Below, piece after piece: positions 53,732 through 63,853 of a stretch of DNA of 64,000 nt; the stretch's first letter is position 1; every line of letters starts with the position of its first letter. The notes under the pieces are model-generated. The model saw only the letters and a list, made by a program, of their open reading frames with translations. It made no database searches and was not told where the DNA came from. The stretch comes from Thalassolituus sp034111725 (lineage in GTDB: Bacteria > Pseudomonadota > Gammaproteobacteria > Pseudomonadales > Oceanobacteraceae): the NCBI RefSeq assembly GCF_034111725.1, contig NZ_JAWUWR010000047.1, forward strand, positions 1 through 64,000. The letters are read 5' to 3'. The translations under genes were made by a program, and so were the position numbers.

Positions 53732-54271
53732 TTACAGTAAAGCAAGCACTACAAAAACAAGAAGACCAGCACCACTCAGAACCATTGTCTTTTGCTTTAG
53801 CATGGGTGACTGCAAACCAAGATACAAACCCGATAACATGATCAAGATTAAGGCGGCGGCAAAAGCCTTCTCTAACCATTTGTATAGGCTAGGACCATGA
53901 CCTTTGTGCAGTTCCATTAAGCTGGCCTGCAAATCTGGCGACATAGCGGTAATTTCGACACCATCCGCTATATTTTTAATTTGGTAATAATCGCGACTGG
54001 TTGGACGAGTTTGTGCTTCATTGCTACGCACCTTTACGTATTCGAAGTCTGCATCAATACCGGCCTGCTCGAGTAGAGTGCGAACCTGATCATCAAGTGC
54101 AGCGCTATCTTTTGTTAGCTGGGCATCAGGCACAATGACTGACTCACCAGCGGTCATCTCACCTTTAACACCAAATAGATACAAGCCGCCAGACGCTGCC
54201 ATTATGACGATAATAGGAGCGAAAAAGGCGGCTAAGTATAAGTGTATGGTTACCAACAACTTGCGTGACAT
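53732..54271 (-). CDS. PepSY-type inner-membrane protein
   Basis: 179 residues: one membrane helix at about 8-33 (LYLAAFFAPIIVIMAASGGLYLF), a periplasmic domain to about 135, and two C-terminal helices. This is the shape of small PepSY_TM proteins, some of which assist iron-siderophore reduction. The function here is unknown. It stands alone between the island terminator and the patatin gene. Confidence 0.6.
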   Translation of the reverse strand: MSRKLLVTIHLYLAAFFAPIIVIMAASGGLYLFGVKGEMTAGESVIVPDAQLTKDSAALDDQVRTLLEQAGIDADFEYVKVRSNEAQTRPTSRDYYQIKNIADGVEITAMSPDLQASLMELHKGHGPSLYKWLEKAFAAALILIMLSGLYLGLQSPMLKQKTMVLSGAGLLVFVVLALL

Positions 54272-54423
54272 AATTCTAGCTCCAATATGAATTTATTATT
54301 GATTATCTCTTAATTAAGTATTACTTGCATGCACGAGATCATGATTATGCAAATCAACTGTTGATTTACATCTATTTAATCACGACGGCTATCAGTCATT
54401 AGTCTCACACGCTCAGATTACCG

Positions 54424-55272
54424 CTAGACTAATGTCTCAGCCCAATATGTAATCAATTTGTCACCCTCATCTCTCCCCATCGCATAAGCATCATTTAAGG
54501 TATCAAGATCGGTCGTAAACTGACCAGCAACGAAGCTTTCGGGTGGGCAGACTTCAATCACCTCACAATCATCTGGAGGGTTACGAATAAAATCGAGGGC
54601 TTGATTGTACTCGGCATGGCGCTGCTGCAATCGTCGAGCAACCGCGGGATACTGCTTTAACAAGTAAGGAAACAAAGCCCGCAAACGATACGCTTGCTTA
54701 CGATAAGAAGACGGATTCGAGCGCACCACCACAATTTTCCGTGCACCTTGACGGTAGGCTTCAGCAACCGGCAAAGAATCTGCAACACCGCCATCTAGCC
54801 AATCATGGCCACGAAAACTCACGCGATTTTTAAATGCAATCGGCATATTCGCAGAACATTTTATCGCTTGAAATAGTTCTTCTGAGGTTGGCTCAATGTA
54901 GTGCGCTTCGGCAGTATCGGCTTCCGTCATAACCACAAAGAACTGAGTTTTTTTTGCAGCAATGGCATCAAGGCCAATATCTAAGTCGCGCTCAGTAACG
55001 TCCCAAAGCCAGTCGATATCAATTAAATGACCACCCATTAAAAAGCGTCTTACATTTTTGAATTCGGGCCGACGGCAGTAGTCCGTGATCACCGTATAGT
55101 TCCGGCCAACCTTACCGCCCAAATAAGCAGCAGCATTAGATGCACCGGCGGAAACACCGTAGCAAAAATCAAAAGGATAAAAATCCTTTTCAATAAATAC
55201 ATCGAGCAAGCCCGCACTAAAAATGCCGCGCATGGCTCCACCTTCAATAATGAGGGCGCTTGGAGAATTCAT
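54424..55272 (-). CDS. patatin-like phospholipase (YjjU type)
   Basis: Lipid acyl hydrolase with a Ser-Asp dyad. Oxyanion loop GGAMRGIFSAG (11-21), nucleophile Ser41 in GVSAG, Asp160 in WLDGGVADSLP. At 282 residues it matches YjjU/YchK-like cytosolic patatins. It lies 80 bp downstream of the aldehyde reductase gene, with a hairpin between them. Confidence 0.88.
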   Translation of the reverse strand: MNSPSALIIEGGAMRGIFSAGLLDVFIEKDFYPFDFCYGVSAGASNAAAYLGGKVGRNYTVITDYCRRPEFKNVRRFLMGGHLIDIDWLWDVTERDLDIGLDAIAAKKTQFFVVMTEADTAEAHYIEPTSEELFQAIKCSANMPIAFKNRVSFRGHDWLDGGVADSLPVAEAYRQGARKIVVVRSNPSSYRKQAYRLRALFPYLLKQYPAVARRLQQRHAEYNQALDFIRNPPDDCEVIEVCPPESFVAGQFTTDLDTLNDAYAMGRDEGDKLITYWAETLV

Positions 55273-55294
55273 CTATGGGTACACCACGACAATA

Positions 55295-55319
55295 GGTGGG
55301 CCTAGTTTCCCAGCCCACC
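55295..55319 (-). terminator. hairpin after the aldehyde reductase gene
   Basis: GGTGGGC / GCCCACC arms (7 bp) with an 11-base loop in the 80-bp gap. Only a poor T stretch follows leftward. Confidence 0.35.
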
Positions 55320-55352
55320 CATATTTTCACTAGAGTAATAACAACAATCGAA

Positions 55353-56360
55353 TTAACTGCCGACTTTCAGCACAACACGATAGCGTGGACTGCCGTTTTC
55401 TAAGCGCTCAATAGCCTTATTCACATCGGCAATATCAAACACCTCAACTTGCGGAGCAATGCTGTGACGAGCCGCAAACTCAAGCATCTGCGCAATCGTC
55501 GCAGGACTGCCAACCGGTGATGAAGACACGGAACGCTGACCGCCCATGAGCGCCATAACGCTAATCGACATTGGCTCTAGTACAGCGCCAAGCAAGTGCA
55601 ATCGACCTTTAGGCTTCAAGGTATTGATATAGCCGTTCCAATCGAGCGTAACGTTAACCGTAGAAAGGATTAAATCAAAGCGACCTGCGGCTTCTTTTAA
55701 CGCGCTTTTATCACGCGAGTCGAGCGTGTGATGAGCACCGAGATCAAGCGCTTCTGTGCGCTTCGCTTCAGATGAGGTAAACGCCGTGACTTCACAGCCC
55801 CAAGCATTTAAAAACTGCACCGCCATATGACCTAAGCCACCGATACCAATCACCGCGACTTTAGCCGTTGGCTTCAAGTCAAATTGCACCATAGGGTTAT
55901 AAACCGTGATACCACCACAGAACAGTGGCCCAGCACTTTCGCTGGAAATATCATCAGGAAGAGCAACAACACTGGCAGCTTGTGCACGAACTTTATCAGC
56001 GAAGCCACCATGACGACCCACAATCGTGCCTTGCGCACTGCGGCAAAGGTTGTGATCGCCTTCCATGCAGGTGCCGCAGTCTAAACAGTAACTAGAATGC
56101 CAGCCCAGACCCACGCGATCACCGACATTGAATTTCTTCACATGCTCGCCCACGGCACTGACTCGCCCAGCCACTTCATGACCCGGCACGAAAGGATACT
56201 GGGTAATACCCCATTCGTTGTTCAGCATGGATAAATCGCTATGGCAGATACCACAGTAATCAACCGCAATCTCGACATCATGAGCGCCCAATGGACCTGG
56301 ATCATATTCGTACGAACGCAGTTCACCACCAGCTTCTAGAGCGGCATAAGCTTTAATCAT
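55353..56360 (-). CDS. ahr: zinc-dependent NADP(H) aldehyde reductase, Ahr-like
   Basis: Medium-chain dehydrogenase reducing aliphatic aldehydes with NADPH. 335 residues. Catalytic zinc ligands are Cys36 (DYCGICHSD) and His61 (PGHEVAGR); the structural zinc has four Cys in a CxxCxxC...C pattern (about 93-107). Rossmann loop GIGGLGHMAVQ. The opening IKAYAALEAGGELRSYEYDPG is very close to E. coli Ahr (YjgB). Monocistronic or with patatin. Confidence 0.88.
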   Translation of the reverse strand: MIKAYAALEAGGELRSYEYDPGPLGAHDVEIAVDYCGICHSDLSMLNNEWGITQYPFVPGHEVAGRVSAVGEHVKKFNVGDRVGLGWHSSYCLDCGTCMEGDHNLCRSAQGTIVGRHGGFADKVRAQAASVVALPDDISSESAGPLFCGGITVYNPMVQFDLKPTAKVAVIGIGGLGHMAVQFLNAWGCEVTAFTSSEAKRTEALDLGAHHTLDSRDKSALKEAAGRFDLILSTVNVTLDWNGYINTLKPKGRLHLLGAVLEPMSISVMALMGGQRSVSSSPVGSPATIAQMLEFAARHSIAPQVEVFDIADVNKAIERLENGSPRYRVVLKVGS

Positions 56361-56601
56361 TGAAATCTCCTATGCGCCACATCGGCCTATGCCGACAAGA
56401 ACGCCATGCAATTGATAAATAGTAAGGTAGGCCAAAAAATTAGCCTAGTTGGAATAGCTCCATTAAGACCAGCAACTGACTATTTAGCAAGCCAACAGAG
56501 ATTGCCATGGGTGGAACAGTCGCTACAGCAAATACGATACAGCTATCATTGCCGAAAGAGATGTCACTAAATGACGCAACACCAAAAGACAGCGCTAGTA
56601 A

Positions 56602-59600
56602 TTACACTAGCGACGGCTGCTCAACCTCTTCATCATTACCCGCTATATGTTTTTTCTTATGATCTTCAGCCAATACCTGATAAATAACAGGCAAGACCAC
56701 TAAGGTAAAAATAGTCCCGATTAACATGCCGCCAACAAGCACAATACCAATACTATTCCTTGCTTCTGCCCCCGGCCCAGTCACCAATACCAAAGGAAAA
56801 TGACCTAGGACCGTTGCTCCCGTTGTCATCAATATTGGCCGCAACCGCGTTGCTGCGGCTTCGGTAACCGCCTCTAGTTTACGATAGCCCTCATGCTGCA
56901 AATGATTAGCAAATTCAACAATAAGAATGCCATTTTTAGCAACGAGTCCGACTAAGGTAATCAAGCCAATTTGCGAATAAATATTAATACTCGTTAGGCT
57001 TAAGAATGGCAGCATTAAGGCGCCAGCCAAAGCCAGAGGAACACTACCAAGCAACACGACTAGAGGATCGCGGAAACTATTAAACTGCACAGACAGTACG
57101 AGATAAACAACAACCAATGCAATTAATAAGACCCCCACTAAGGTATTGCCCTCTTTTCTAATTTGACGGGACTCTCCCGCATAGTCGAGGTGATAACTCG
57201 CTGGAAGAATATTCTTAGCGGCGTCTTCTAATACTGATAGCCCTTCTTCTTTAGTGGTACCGGGAATAACGCCACCATAAATTCGAAAAGACTTTTGTTG
57301 ATTAAATTTCCCTAGCGCTCTTGGCCCAACCGTCTGCTTCACACTGGCAACAGCCGACAAGGGAATTAATTCGCCATTTGGAATACGTATTTGTAAATGA
57401 AGTAACTGATCTGTCACTTCTCTTGCTTCACTCGCAATCATAGGAATAACTTGATATGCCTTACCGTTAGCATCAAATCGGTTGGCATAATTACCCGACA
57501 TAAAAACGGCTAACTGGCGACTCACATCATCTAATGTCATACCTAACTCAGCAATTTGATCACGATCTAGTTGCAGCTCCGCCTGAGATAGATCGACTTT
57601 CAAGTCACTATCAACAAACATAAACTTACCGCTAGCAAAGCCAGCACCAATTAATTGGTCTACGTAACCGCGCATCGTATTGTAATCGTCAACACCCTGC
57701 ACAACCAATTCAACATCAAATTGACCTGCCGTGGGGAGAGCAGAATCCAAAACGGGAAAGACTCGCAGTGGCTCAATAGCAGACAAGCTACCATAAATTT
57801 GCGGCACTATTTCTTGGACACTTTTTTCGCGCTCGCTATTTGGCCCTAGCTCTAGGCCACCAAATCCGCCGGCAGCTTGCAGAATTTGCCAAACACCCTC
57901 AGCGCTCTCAACCTTCATAAGCTCGTCAATAACCAAATCCATTTGTTCATTGGTATAGGCTAGAGATGATTCTGGCGGTGATTCAATAATCACAGTAATC
58001 GAACTTTGATCTTCTACAGGTGCAAGTTCTTTCTGAGCAATAAGATAAAAGGGAATTGATAATAAAGAGATGAAAATGGCAACGAAGATAACCTGACTTC
58101 GCCAAACAAATACCCCACCCAAAAATCTAACATACCAACTCTGCAGGTAATCAAATTGAGTATTTACCCAAGCAGTTACCTTTCCCTCTTGGCCCCCTTC
58201 ATCACATACATACGCACTCATAATAGGTGAGAGAGTAACCGCAACGACGCCAGAAATAAGTACCGCCACCGCAAGCGTAAAAGCAAACTCACGGAACAGC
58301 ATGCCTGTTAATCCCGTTAAAAATCCTATAGGCGCATAGACAGCCGCAAGAGTAAGAGTCATGGCAATAATTGGCAGAAGCAATTGACGCGAACTGGTGA
58401 GCGCAGCTTGAGTTCTCGACATACCTTGGCGCATATAACGCGCAACGTTTTCTACTACAACAATCGCATCATCGACAACCAGCCCCACCGACAAGACTAT
58501 CGCCAATACTGTTAATAAATTGAGAGAAAAACCCATCATGTATATAGCAGCAATAGCGCCAAGTATTGAAATAGGTATGGTCACTAAAGGCACCAAAGCG
58601 GTTCGAAACGAGCCCATCATGGCAATAACCACAATACCAACAAGAAAGATGGTCTCTAACAGTGTGGTGAAGATTTCTTGCAACGAATCGCGCATATAGA
58701 GAGTGCCATCAAAACCAACATTAATTTGCATGTCAGCCGGCAGTGTTGGGTTAATCTCTTCTAGTTTTTTGTAGAGTGCATCGCCAATATCAATTTCATT
58801 GGCACCGGGTAATGGCCAAACAGCAATATAAGTCGTATCGCGCTTTGAAAAACGAGCATCGATCTCGCCTTCTTCCTCACCCATAACAACGCGGGCGATA
58901 TCGCCTAATCTTACTAATTGATTATTGTCTTCATGCACGACTAACTGCTGGAAATCGTCTACCGTTGATAATGTGGTATTTGCCAAAATATTGATTCGTT
59001 GACGGGCGTTTTCACTACTGCCAATACTGGCAATGATATTATTAGTTCTTAACGCCGTTAGAACATCCTCAGCCGAAAGATTTAATGCTGCTAGCGCTGT
59101 TGGATCGATCCAAATTCGCATCGCTGGGCTGCGTCCGCCTTCCAATGTTATACGCTGTACGCCTTCAATAGATGACAGCAAAGGGCTAACGTAACGACTG
59201 AGATAATCCGATGCGACTGCACGATCAAGCTCTTTAGTAACAACATCTAAATAGAAAACAGCATAAGGTCGATCCGCTCGCCGCACGGATATCGATGGAT
59301 CTTCTGCACCTAGTGGTAACTCGTAACGAATCTGGCTCAAGCGCGCTGTCGACTCGGCTAAAGCATCATTACTGTCTTGATTTAATTTCAACCATGCAGT
59401 AACACGACTCACACCCGCAGTCGTTTGCGAATCGACATAATCAACCCCCGGAACGCTCGCCATCGCGCGTTCAATTGGCTCAGTTACAAATCCCTGCACC
59501 ATTGCCGCGGAAGTGCCGGTATATATTGTAGTAACTTCAAGTGAGGCACTTTCTAATTGAGGAAATTGCAACACTGGTAACTGCCGCGTCGCGCCAAAAC

Positions 59601-59679
59601 CTGCGAGTAAAATAATCAAGGACAATACTATTGCGACAACTGGACGGTGAATAAACACATCCATCGGACTGGATTTCAT
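56602..59679 (-). CDS. RND-family multidrug efflux transporter
   Basis: 1025-residue inner-membrane proton/drug antiporter of the HAE1 group (AcrB/MexB relatives). First helix at about 12-30; two large periplasmic loops; the proton-relay Asp pair in VGLVVDDAIVVVENV is equivalent to AcrB Asp407 and Asp408. Sequence flavour is nearer MexK/VmeD-type pumps than AcrB. Two bases separate it from the adaptor gene. No TolC-type outer-membrane gene is included, so it must borrow one. Substrate unknown. Confidence 0.93.
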   Translation of the reverse strand: MKSSPMDVFIHRPVVAIVLSLIILLAGFGATRQLPVLQFPQLESASLEVTTIYTGTSAAMVQGFVTEPIERAMASVPGVDYVDSQTTAGVSRVTAWLKLNQDSNDALAESTARLSQIRYELPLGAEDPSISVRRADRPYAVFYLDVVTKELDRAVASDYLSRYVSPLLSSIEGVQRITLEGGRSPAMRIWIDPTALAALNLSAEDVLTALRTNNIIASIGSSENARQRINILANTTLSTVDDFQQLVVHEDNNQLVRLGDIARVVMGEEEGEIDARFSKRDTTYIAVWPLPGANEIDIGDALYKKLEEINPTLPADMQINVGFDGTLYMRDSLQEIFTTLLETIFLVGIVVIAMMGSFRTALVPLVTIPISILGAIAAIYMMGFSLNLLTVLAIVLSVGLVVDDAIVVVENVARYMRQGMSRTQAALTSSRQLLLPIIAMTLTLAAVYAPIGFLTGLTGMLFREFAFTLAVAVLISGVVAVTLSPIMSAYVCDEGGQEGKVTAWVNTQFDYLQSWYVRFLGGVFVWRSQVIFVAIFISLLSIPFYLIAQKELAPVEDQSSITVIIESPPESSLAYTNEQMDLVIDELMKVESAEGVWQILQAAGGFGGLELGPNSEREKSVQEIVPQIYGSLSAIEPLRVFPVLDSALPTAGQFDVELVVQGVDDYNTMRGYVDQLIGAGFASGKFMFVDSDLKVDLSQAELQLDRDQIAELGMTLDDVSRQLAVFMSGNYANRFDANGKAYQVIPMIASEAREVTDQLLHLQIRIPNGELIPLSAVASVKQTVGPRALGKFNQQKSFRIYGGVIPGTTKEEGLSVLEDAAKNILPASYHLDYAGESRQIRKEGNTLVGVLLIALVVVYLVLSVQFNSFRDPLVVLLGSVPLALAGALMLPFLSLTSINIYSQIGLITLVGLVAKNGILIVEFANHLQHEGYRKLEAVTEAAATRLRPILMTTGATVLGHFPLVLVTGPGAEARNSIGIVLVGGMLIGTIFTLVVLPVIYQVLAEDHKKKHIAGNDEEVEQPSLV

Positions 59680-59681
59680 AA

Positions 59682-60794
59682 TTAGTACCCCTCTGCACTG
59701 GCAGAGGTTTTAGCATTGTCATCAACGCTAAATACTTGTGGAGAAACATAAACCTTAAGGCCAGGATATAACTTAAATGTGCCAACTTCAGCAATAAAAG
59801 TACCGGCATCAACCCCGGTTATAATAGCGCGACCATCCTGTTTGCTAAGTAAATTAATCCCAATACGATTCGCGCGATAAGCATCACCATCGGGCTTGAG
59901 TTCATAAACATAGGCGCCAAAGCGATCGTGACCAACGGCCGTATCAACAGTTTCAATAGCCTCGATCTCTGGACCTGAAGGTACACGAACACGAACAACG
60001 GAATTAACTTGTAATAATCCATCGGTATTATTTACCCGTGCTCGATAACCTAATTGCCTCGACGTTGTTGAAACCTCAGACTCTTTAGCAATAACCGTGG
60101 CTTGATATTCACGCTGATTCACTGTCGCAGTGATAATCGTGCCAATATCTAATGGCGGAATTTTTTGTGGCAATGAAAAATCCAGCCATAAATAATCCGT
60201 TATACCAATAAGCGTCGTCACTATCATATTAGGTTGAAGAAATTGGCCGACTTCCAAATTATGAATACTAGTCCGGGCAACAAAAGGAGCACGAATTTCT
60301 TTTTTCTCAATCGTTGTTTTTAGGCCTTCTATTTCAGCTTGCGCAGCCAGGTAATTGGCTCGTGCTTCATCGTAACCTTGCTGACTAATATTTTTATCAT
60401 CCTTTAACGATTGGCTTCGTTCCCAAGTACTCTTAGCATAGGTGAAGCGCGCTTCCGCAGCAGTTAATTGGGCCTTTTCTATGCGCGTGTCCAAAGCAAT
60501 TAATAGCTGGCCATTGGCGACATTTTCACCCGACGCGTAACCAATGCTGATAATTTTCCCCGGCAACTCATTCCGTACCTCTAAGCGTTGGGGAGCGACG
60601 ACCTCGCCCAAGACTTCACTATAAGCTTGGTGTTTAGCCGCTTTTGTTACCGCACCACCAACGGTTTCTGAATGCTCAGGATAAGCCTCGGCCATGGCAA
60701 TAAAACCTTGGATTTCCAATACTTTAAAGGTGGCTAGCCCCGCTGTTACTGCAACACATCCGAGCCCGGTAACTAGCCAACGACGAAGCGACAT
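59682..60794 (-). CDS. RND efflux periplasmic adaptor
   Basis: 370-residue membrane-fusion protein joining the pump to an outer-membrane channel. N-terminal anchor (LVTGLGCVAVTAGLATF), a split lipoyl domain (VRNELPGKIISIGYASGENV), an alpha-helical hairpin (about 105-175) and a beta-barrel domain. First gene of the efflux operon. The 255 bp upstream (60795-61049) show no gene and no local regulator is encoded. Confidence 0.92.
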   Translation of the reverse strand: MSLRRWLVTGLGCVAVTAGLATFKVLEIQGFIAMAEAYPEHSETVGGAVTKAAKHQAYSEVLGEVVAPQRLEVRNELPGKIISIGYASGENVANGQLLIALDTRIEKAQLTAAEARFTYAKSTWERSQSLKDDKNISQQGYDEARANYLAAQAEIEGLKTTIEKKEIRAPFVARTSIHNLEVGQFLQPNMIVTTLIGITDYLWLDFSLPQKIPPLDIGTIITATVNQREYQATVIAKESEVSTTSRQLGYRARVNNTDGLLQVNSVVRVRVPSGPEIEAIETVDTAVGHDRFGAYVYELKPDGDAYRANRIGINLLSKQDGRAIITGVDAGTFIAEVGTFKLYPGLKVYVSPQVFSVDDNAKTSASAEGY

Positions 60795-61049
60795 ACGAAA
60801 TCTCCTGAATCGCTATACCACCGAATGAAGTCGTGAATAGCGCGAATAATATAAAGCAGAAATTGTGGCGCTGTTACGCTTGCATCGCAAGATATGATTT
60901 AGCCAAGAGCAAACAACATATGAATATTCACGCATAACTTGGAAGAGGAGATTACACAACGATGACAACGAGCCTACATCGAGATTATAAAGGGGATAAA
61001 CGCGAAATAGACGGAAAAATAATGTGGGATTAATCGGAAAAACTGAACA

Positions 61050-61433
61050 TTAATTGGGGTACAGCAGACCACTAGAATGACGCGTTTCCAATCGTAAACG
61101 TACTGCTTTAGGTAAGCCCTTAACCACCAATGCATAAGACATATCGATTTGGCGCTGCAATTCAGCCTCAGGCACATCGCCGGGGAAATTAATCGTATTC
61201 CAGTGACGTTTATTCATGTGATAACCGGGAATAACGCTGGTGAATACATCGCGTAATTGAATCGCTTCATCAGGTGGAGATTTTAAATTGATGCGCCAAC
61301 CGTCTTGGCTTGGAATCACGAGAGCAAACATTTTGCCCTCGATTTTATAAACGCTCGGCTCGGGTCCGAAGGGGAAGTCTTCAATGCTGTCAGGCTTAGT
61401 CCGCAAATAGGCGTGGAGATCATCCAGTGTCAT
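61050..61433 (-). CDS. MmcQ/YjbR family DNA-binding-like protein
   Basis: 127 residues matching the YjbR/MmcQ (CyaY-like fold) family: FPFGPEPSVYKIEGKMFAL, INLKSPPDEAIQLRD and NKRHWNTINF. Proposed to bind DNA, but with no known role. It is 51 bp downstream of alr, on the same strand. Confidence 0.85.
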   Translation of the reverse strand: MTLDDLHAYLRTKPDSIEDFPFGPEPSVYKIEGKMFALVIPSQDGWRINLKSPPDEAIQLRDVFTSVIPGYHMNKRHWNTINFPGDVPEAELQRQIDMSYALVVKGLPKAVRLRLETRHSSGLLYPN

Positions 61434-61484
61434 CTTGCTCTTCCTATATTGCGGATCATGCCTTAGTGCAATTTTACTGCACCT

Positions 61485-62555
61485 TTATTGTAAGGTGATG
61501 CGCGGTACCCGCGGCGTCACTTGGCAATATAATTCGTAACCTATGGTGCCGCACAGTGCCGCAACGCGATCAATGTCCACCAGCTCGCCCCATAATTCAA
61601 CCGACGAACCAATTTGCGCCGCCGGCACATCCGTTATATCAACGGTAATCATATCCATCGAAACACGACCAATCAGCGGGCATTCGACACCGGCCACATT
61701 CACCGGCGTACCCGCAGGCGCATGACGTGGATAACCGTCGCCATAGCCAATGGCGACTACACCAACCTTGGTATCGCGCTCGGCAATCCAGCTATGGCCA
61801 TAACCAACACCCTCGCCCGCCGCAACCTCGTGTGTGCTAATGAGCGCCGACTGCAAACTCATCACGGGGCGTAAATCCAATTCAGACGCTGTTTTTTCTG
61901 CCAATGGCGAACTGCCATACAACATAATCCCAGGGCGACTCACGGCTTCGGCAATGCTCACGTCGCGCATCAGCGCTGCACTGTTACTCAAACTCAACGG
62001 CACCGGCCAGTCGTGTTTGAGCATAATCTGACGCTGCTCAGTGAAAAACGCATCGTCGACTTCGTCAGCGGTGGCAAAGTGACTCATCACGTGCACCAGC
62101 TGCAAATTATCGTTCGCTTCAATTTGAATAATGATCGAATTAGCATCATCCACACGAATACCCAAGCGGTTCATACCACTGTTTATCTTTAGCCAAACCG
62201 GCACAGGGTAACGAAACTCTAATCCTTGGCATTCTTGTAGCTGTTGTTCGTGATGCACCACCAGTTGCAAGCCATGATCGGCTGCCTTTTGCCATTCTTC
62301 AGCACTGTAGGCACCCTGCAGAACAAGAATAGAATGATCGAACCCCGCAGCACGGATACGCAGACCCTCATCGACACAGGCAACGGCAAAACCATCCGCT
62401 TCGGATGCCAGCGCATTGGCACAAGCCTCCAAGCCGTGACCATAGCCATTGGCCTTGATCACGGCATATGCCAAGGCGGCAGCGTGGCGTTTAGCCACAC
62501 GATAATTGTGACGCAAATTAGACCATTTGAGTAATGCGCGAACAGGACGTGTCAT
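61485..62555 (-). CDS. alr: alanine racemase
   Basis: PLP enzyme making D-alanine for peptidoglycan. 356 residues. The PLP lysine is Lys34 in YAVIKANGYGHG; the second catalytic Tyr lies in GVGYGHSW (about 253); GRVSMDMITVDIT is typical. Divergent from the primosomal genes to the right. In many gammaproteobacteria alr follows the helicase gene dnaB; here helicase-loader-like genes are the neighbours. Confidence 0.95.
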   Translation of the reverse strand: MTRPVRALLKWSNLRHNYRVAKRHAAALAYAVIKANGYGHGLEACANALASEADGFAVACVDEGLRIRAAGFDHSILVLQGAYSAEEWQKAADHGLQLVVHHEQQLQECQGLEFRYPVPVWLKINSGMNRLGIRVDDANSIIIQIEANDNLQLVHVMSHFATADEVDDAFFTEQRQIMLKHDWPVPLSLSNSAALMRDVSIAEAVSRPGIMLYGSSPLAEKTASELDLRPVMSLQSALISTHEVAAGEGVGYGHSWIAERDTKVGVVAIGYGDGYPRHAPAGTPVNVAGVECPLIGRVSMDMITVDITDVPAAQIGSSVELWGELVDIDRVAALCGTIGYELYCQVTPRVPRITLQ

Positions 62556-62659
62556 AAGCGTGGGAACAATCCAGAAAATCAGTACAATAGACCCATCACA
62601 GCAACCCTGTAATGACCGTAGTCATTATGTCAGTCCTATTCAGTACCCGGAAGTTATTC

Positions 62660-63853
62660 ATGCCGAGCCACCCGTTATTTACCGATAAAACCATTGCCCT
62701 GTCTGCGACGCTCGCGGCCACGATCGGGCTGGAAGAAGCGGTATTACTGACGATACTGAATGACGCCGCCAGTTTGCAAAGCAACCAATGGGCACGGTTA
62801 CATTGCCAAACCTTACGCCTGCAACTGCCATTTTGGGACGATGTATCCATTCGCCGCGTACTGCGTAGCTTGATCGACAAAGGGTTACTCAGCTTGCAGG
62901 GGCCTATGTTTCCCGATGCCGAGGGTCTGATTTTTGGCTTTGGCAGCCAAGGTGTTACTGAAGTTCCAGCGGATACCAGCACCATCGCGATACGGCAACC
63001 CGCTCAGCCCTCAGTGCAAGCGGCCAACACTGTTCAAGCAGCCAACGTTGCGCAACCCATTCCAGGCCAGACCACACCGCATAAACCGCTCAATGGCCAG
63101 TGGCAACCCAACGAAGACACACTGGCACGGTTAGAACAGCATGGTGTTCCACGCGCATTTAGCTGGGCGCAAATGGATGCTTTTATATTGCAAGGCCAAG
63201 AACAAGGCGCGAACCGCAACGACTGGAATACCCGATTTTTCCGTCATGTGAAAAATCAGTGGGTATTTAGCCAAAATGACGCACAAAAAAATGCGCGCAT
63301 TCCTGAACGTACCGCGTTTAATCCAGCGCAAGACGAAGCCAAACCCATCGCATTAAATTGGCAGCCAAGTGCTGATGCCTGCCAGATTTTAGGCCGTGCG
63401 GGCATTGATCCACAGTTTATTGAAGACGCCGTGGCCGAGTTTATTTTGTATTGGAGCGAGCGCGGTGATGCCTTTAAAACTTGGAACAGCAAATTTATCC
63501 AGCACGTTCGTCAGCAATGGGCGCGCTACACATCGGCAGTAGAACATTCGCCTCTGCCCAGCCGCATTGTCGATAATTGGCAACCGGCAGCCGATTGCTT
63601 TGATATTTTAGCCATGGGTCATATTCCACAAGAATTTGCCCAAAATTTAGTACCCGAATTTGTGCTGTACTGGCGTGATTCCAACCAAGTTCATAACAGT
63701 TGGAATAGCCGCTTTTTACAGTACGTAAAACAACAATGGGGCAAGCGTTTGGCTCAGCCTGTAGGAGATGCAAATGGACAGCAAACAACTGCTAAACCGG
63801 GTTACACAACAGCTGAAGCAAGCATCCAAAGACTCAACGATACAAGCTGGTGA
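62660..63853 (+). CDS. primosomal protein with three tandem DnaT-type ssDNA-binding domains
   Basis: 397 residues from the ATG at 62660; an in-frame start at 62612 is possible but its extra residues are not family-like. An N-terminal winged-helix-like region (about 1-95) and a low-complexity Gln/Ala linker (100-145) precede three copies of the DnaT domain at 147-202, 233-288 and 306-361. Each copy opens with WQP and closes with WN(S/T)(R/K)F then QW. DnaT acts in PriA-dependent replication restart. It overlaps the next gene by 80 bases. Confidence 0.85.
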   Translation: MPSHPLFTDKTIALSATLAATIGLEEAVLLTILNDAASLQSNQWARLHCQTLRLQLPFWDDVSIRRVLRSLIDKGLLSLQGPMFPDAEGLIFGFGSQGVTEVPADTSTIAIRQPAQPSVQAANTVQAANVAQPIPGQTTPHKPLNGQWQPNEDTLARLEQHGVPRAFSWAQMDAFILQGQEQGANRNDWNTRFFRHVKNQWVFSQNDAQKNARIPERTAFNPAQDEAKPIALNWQPSADACQILGRAGIDPQFIEDAVAEFILYWSERGDAFKTWNSKFIQHVRQQWARYTSAVEHSPLPSRIVDNWQPAADCFDILAMGHIPQEFAQNLVPEFVLYWRDSNQVHNSWNSRFLQYVKQQWGKRLAQPVGDANGQQTTAKPGYTTAEASIQRLNDTSW

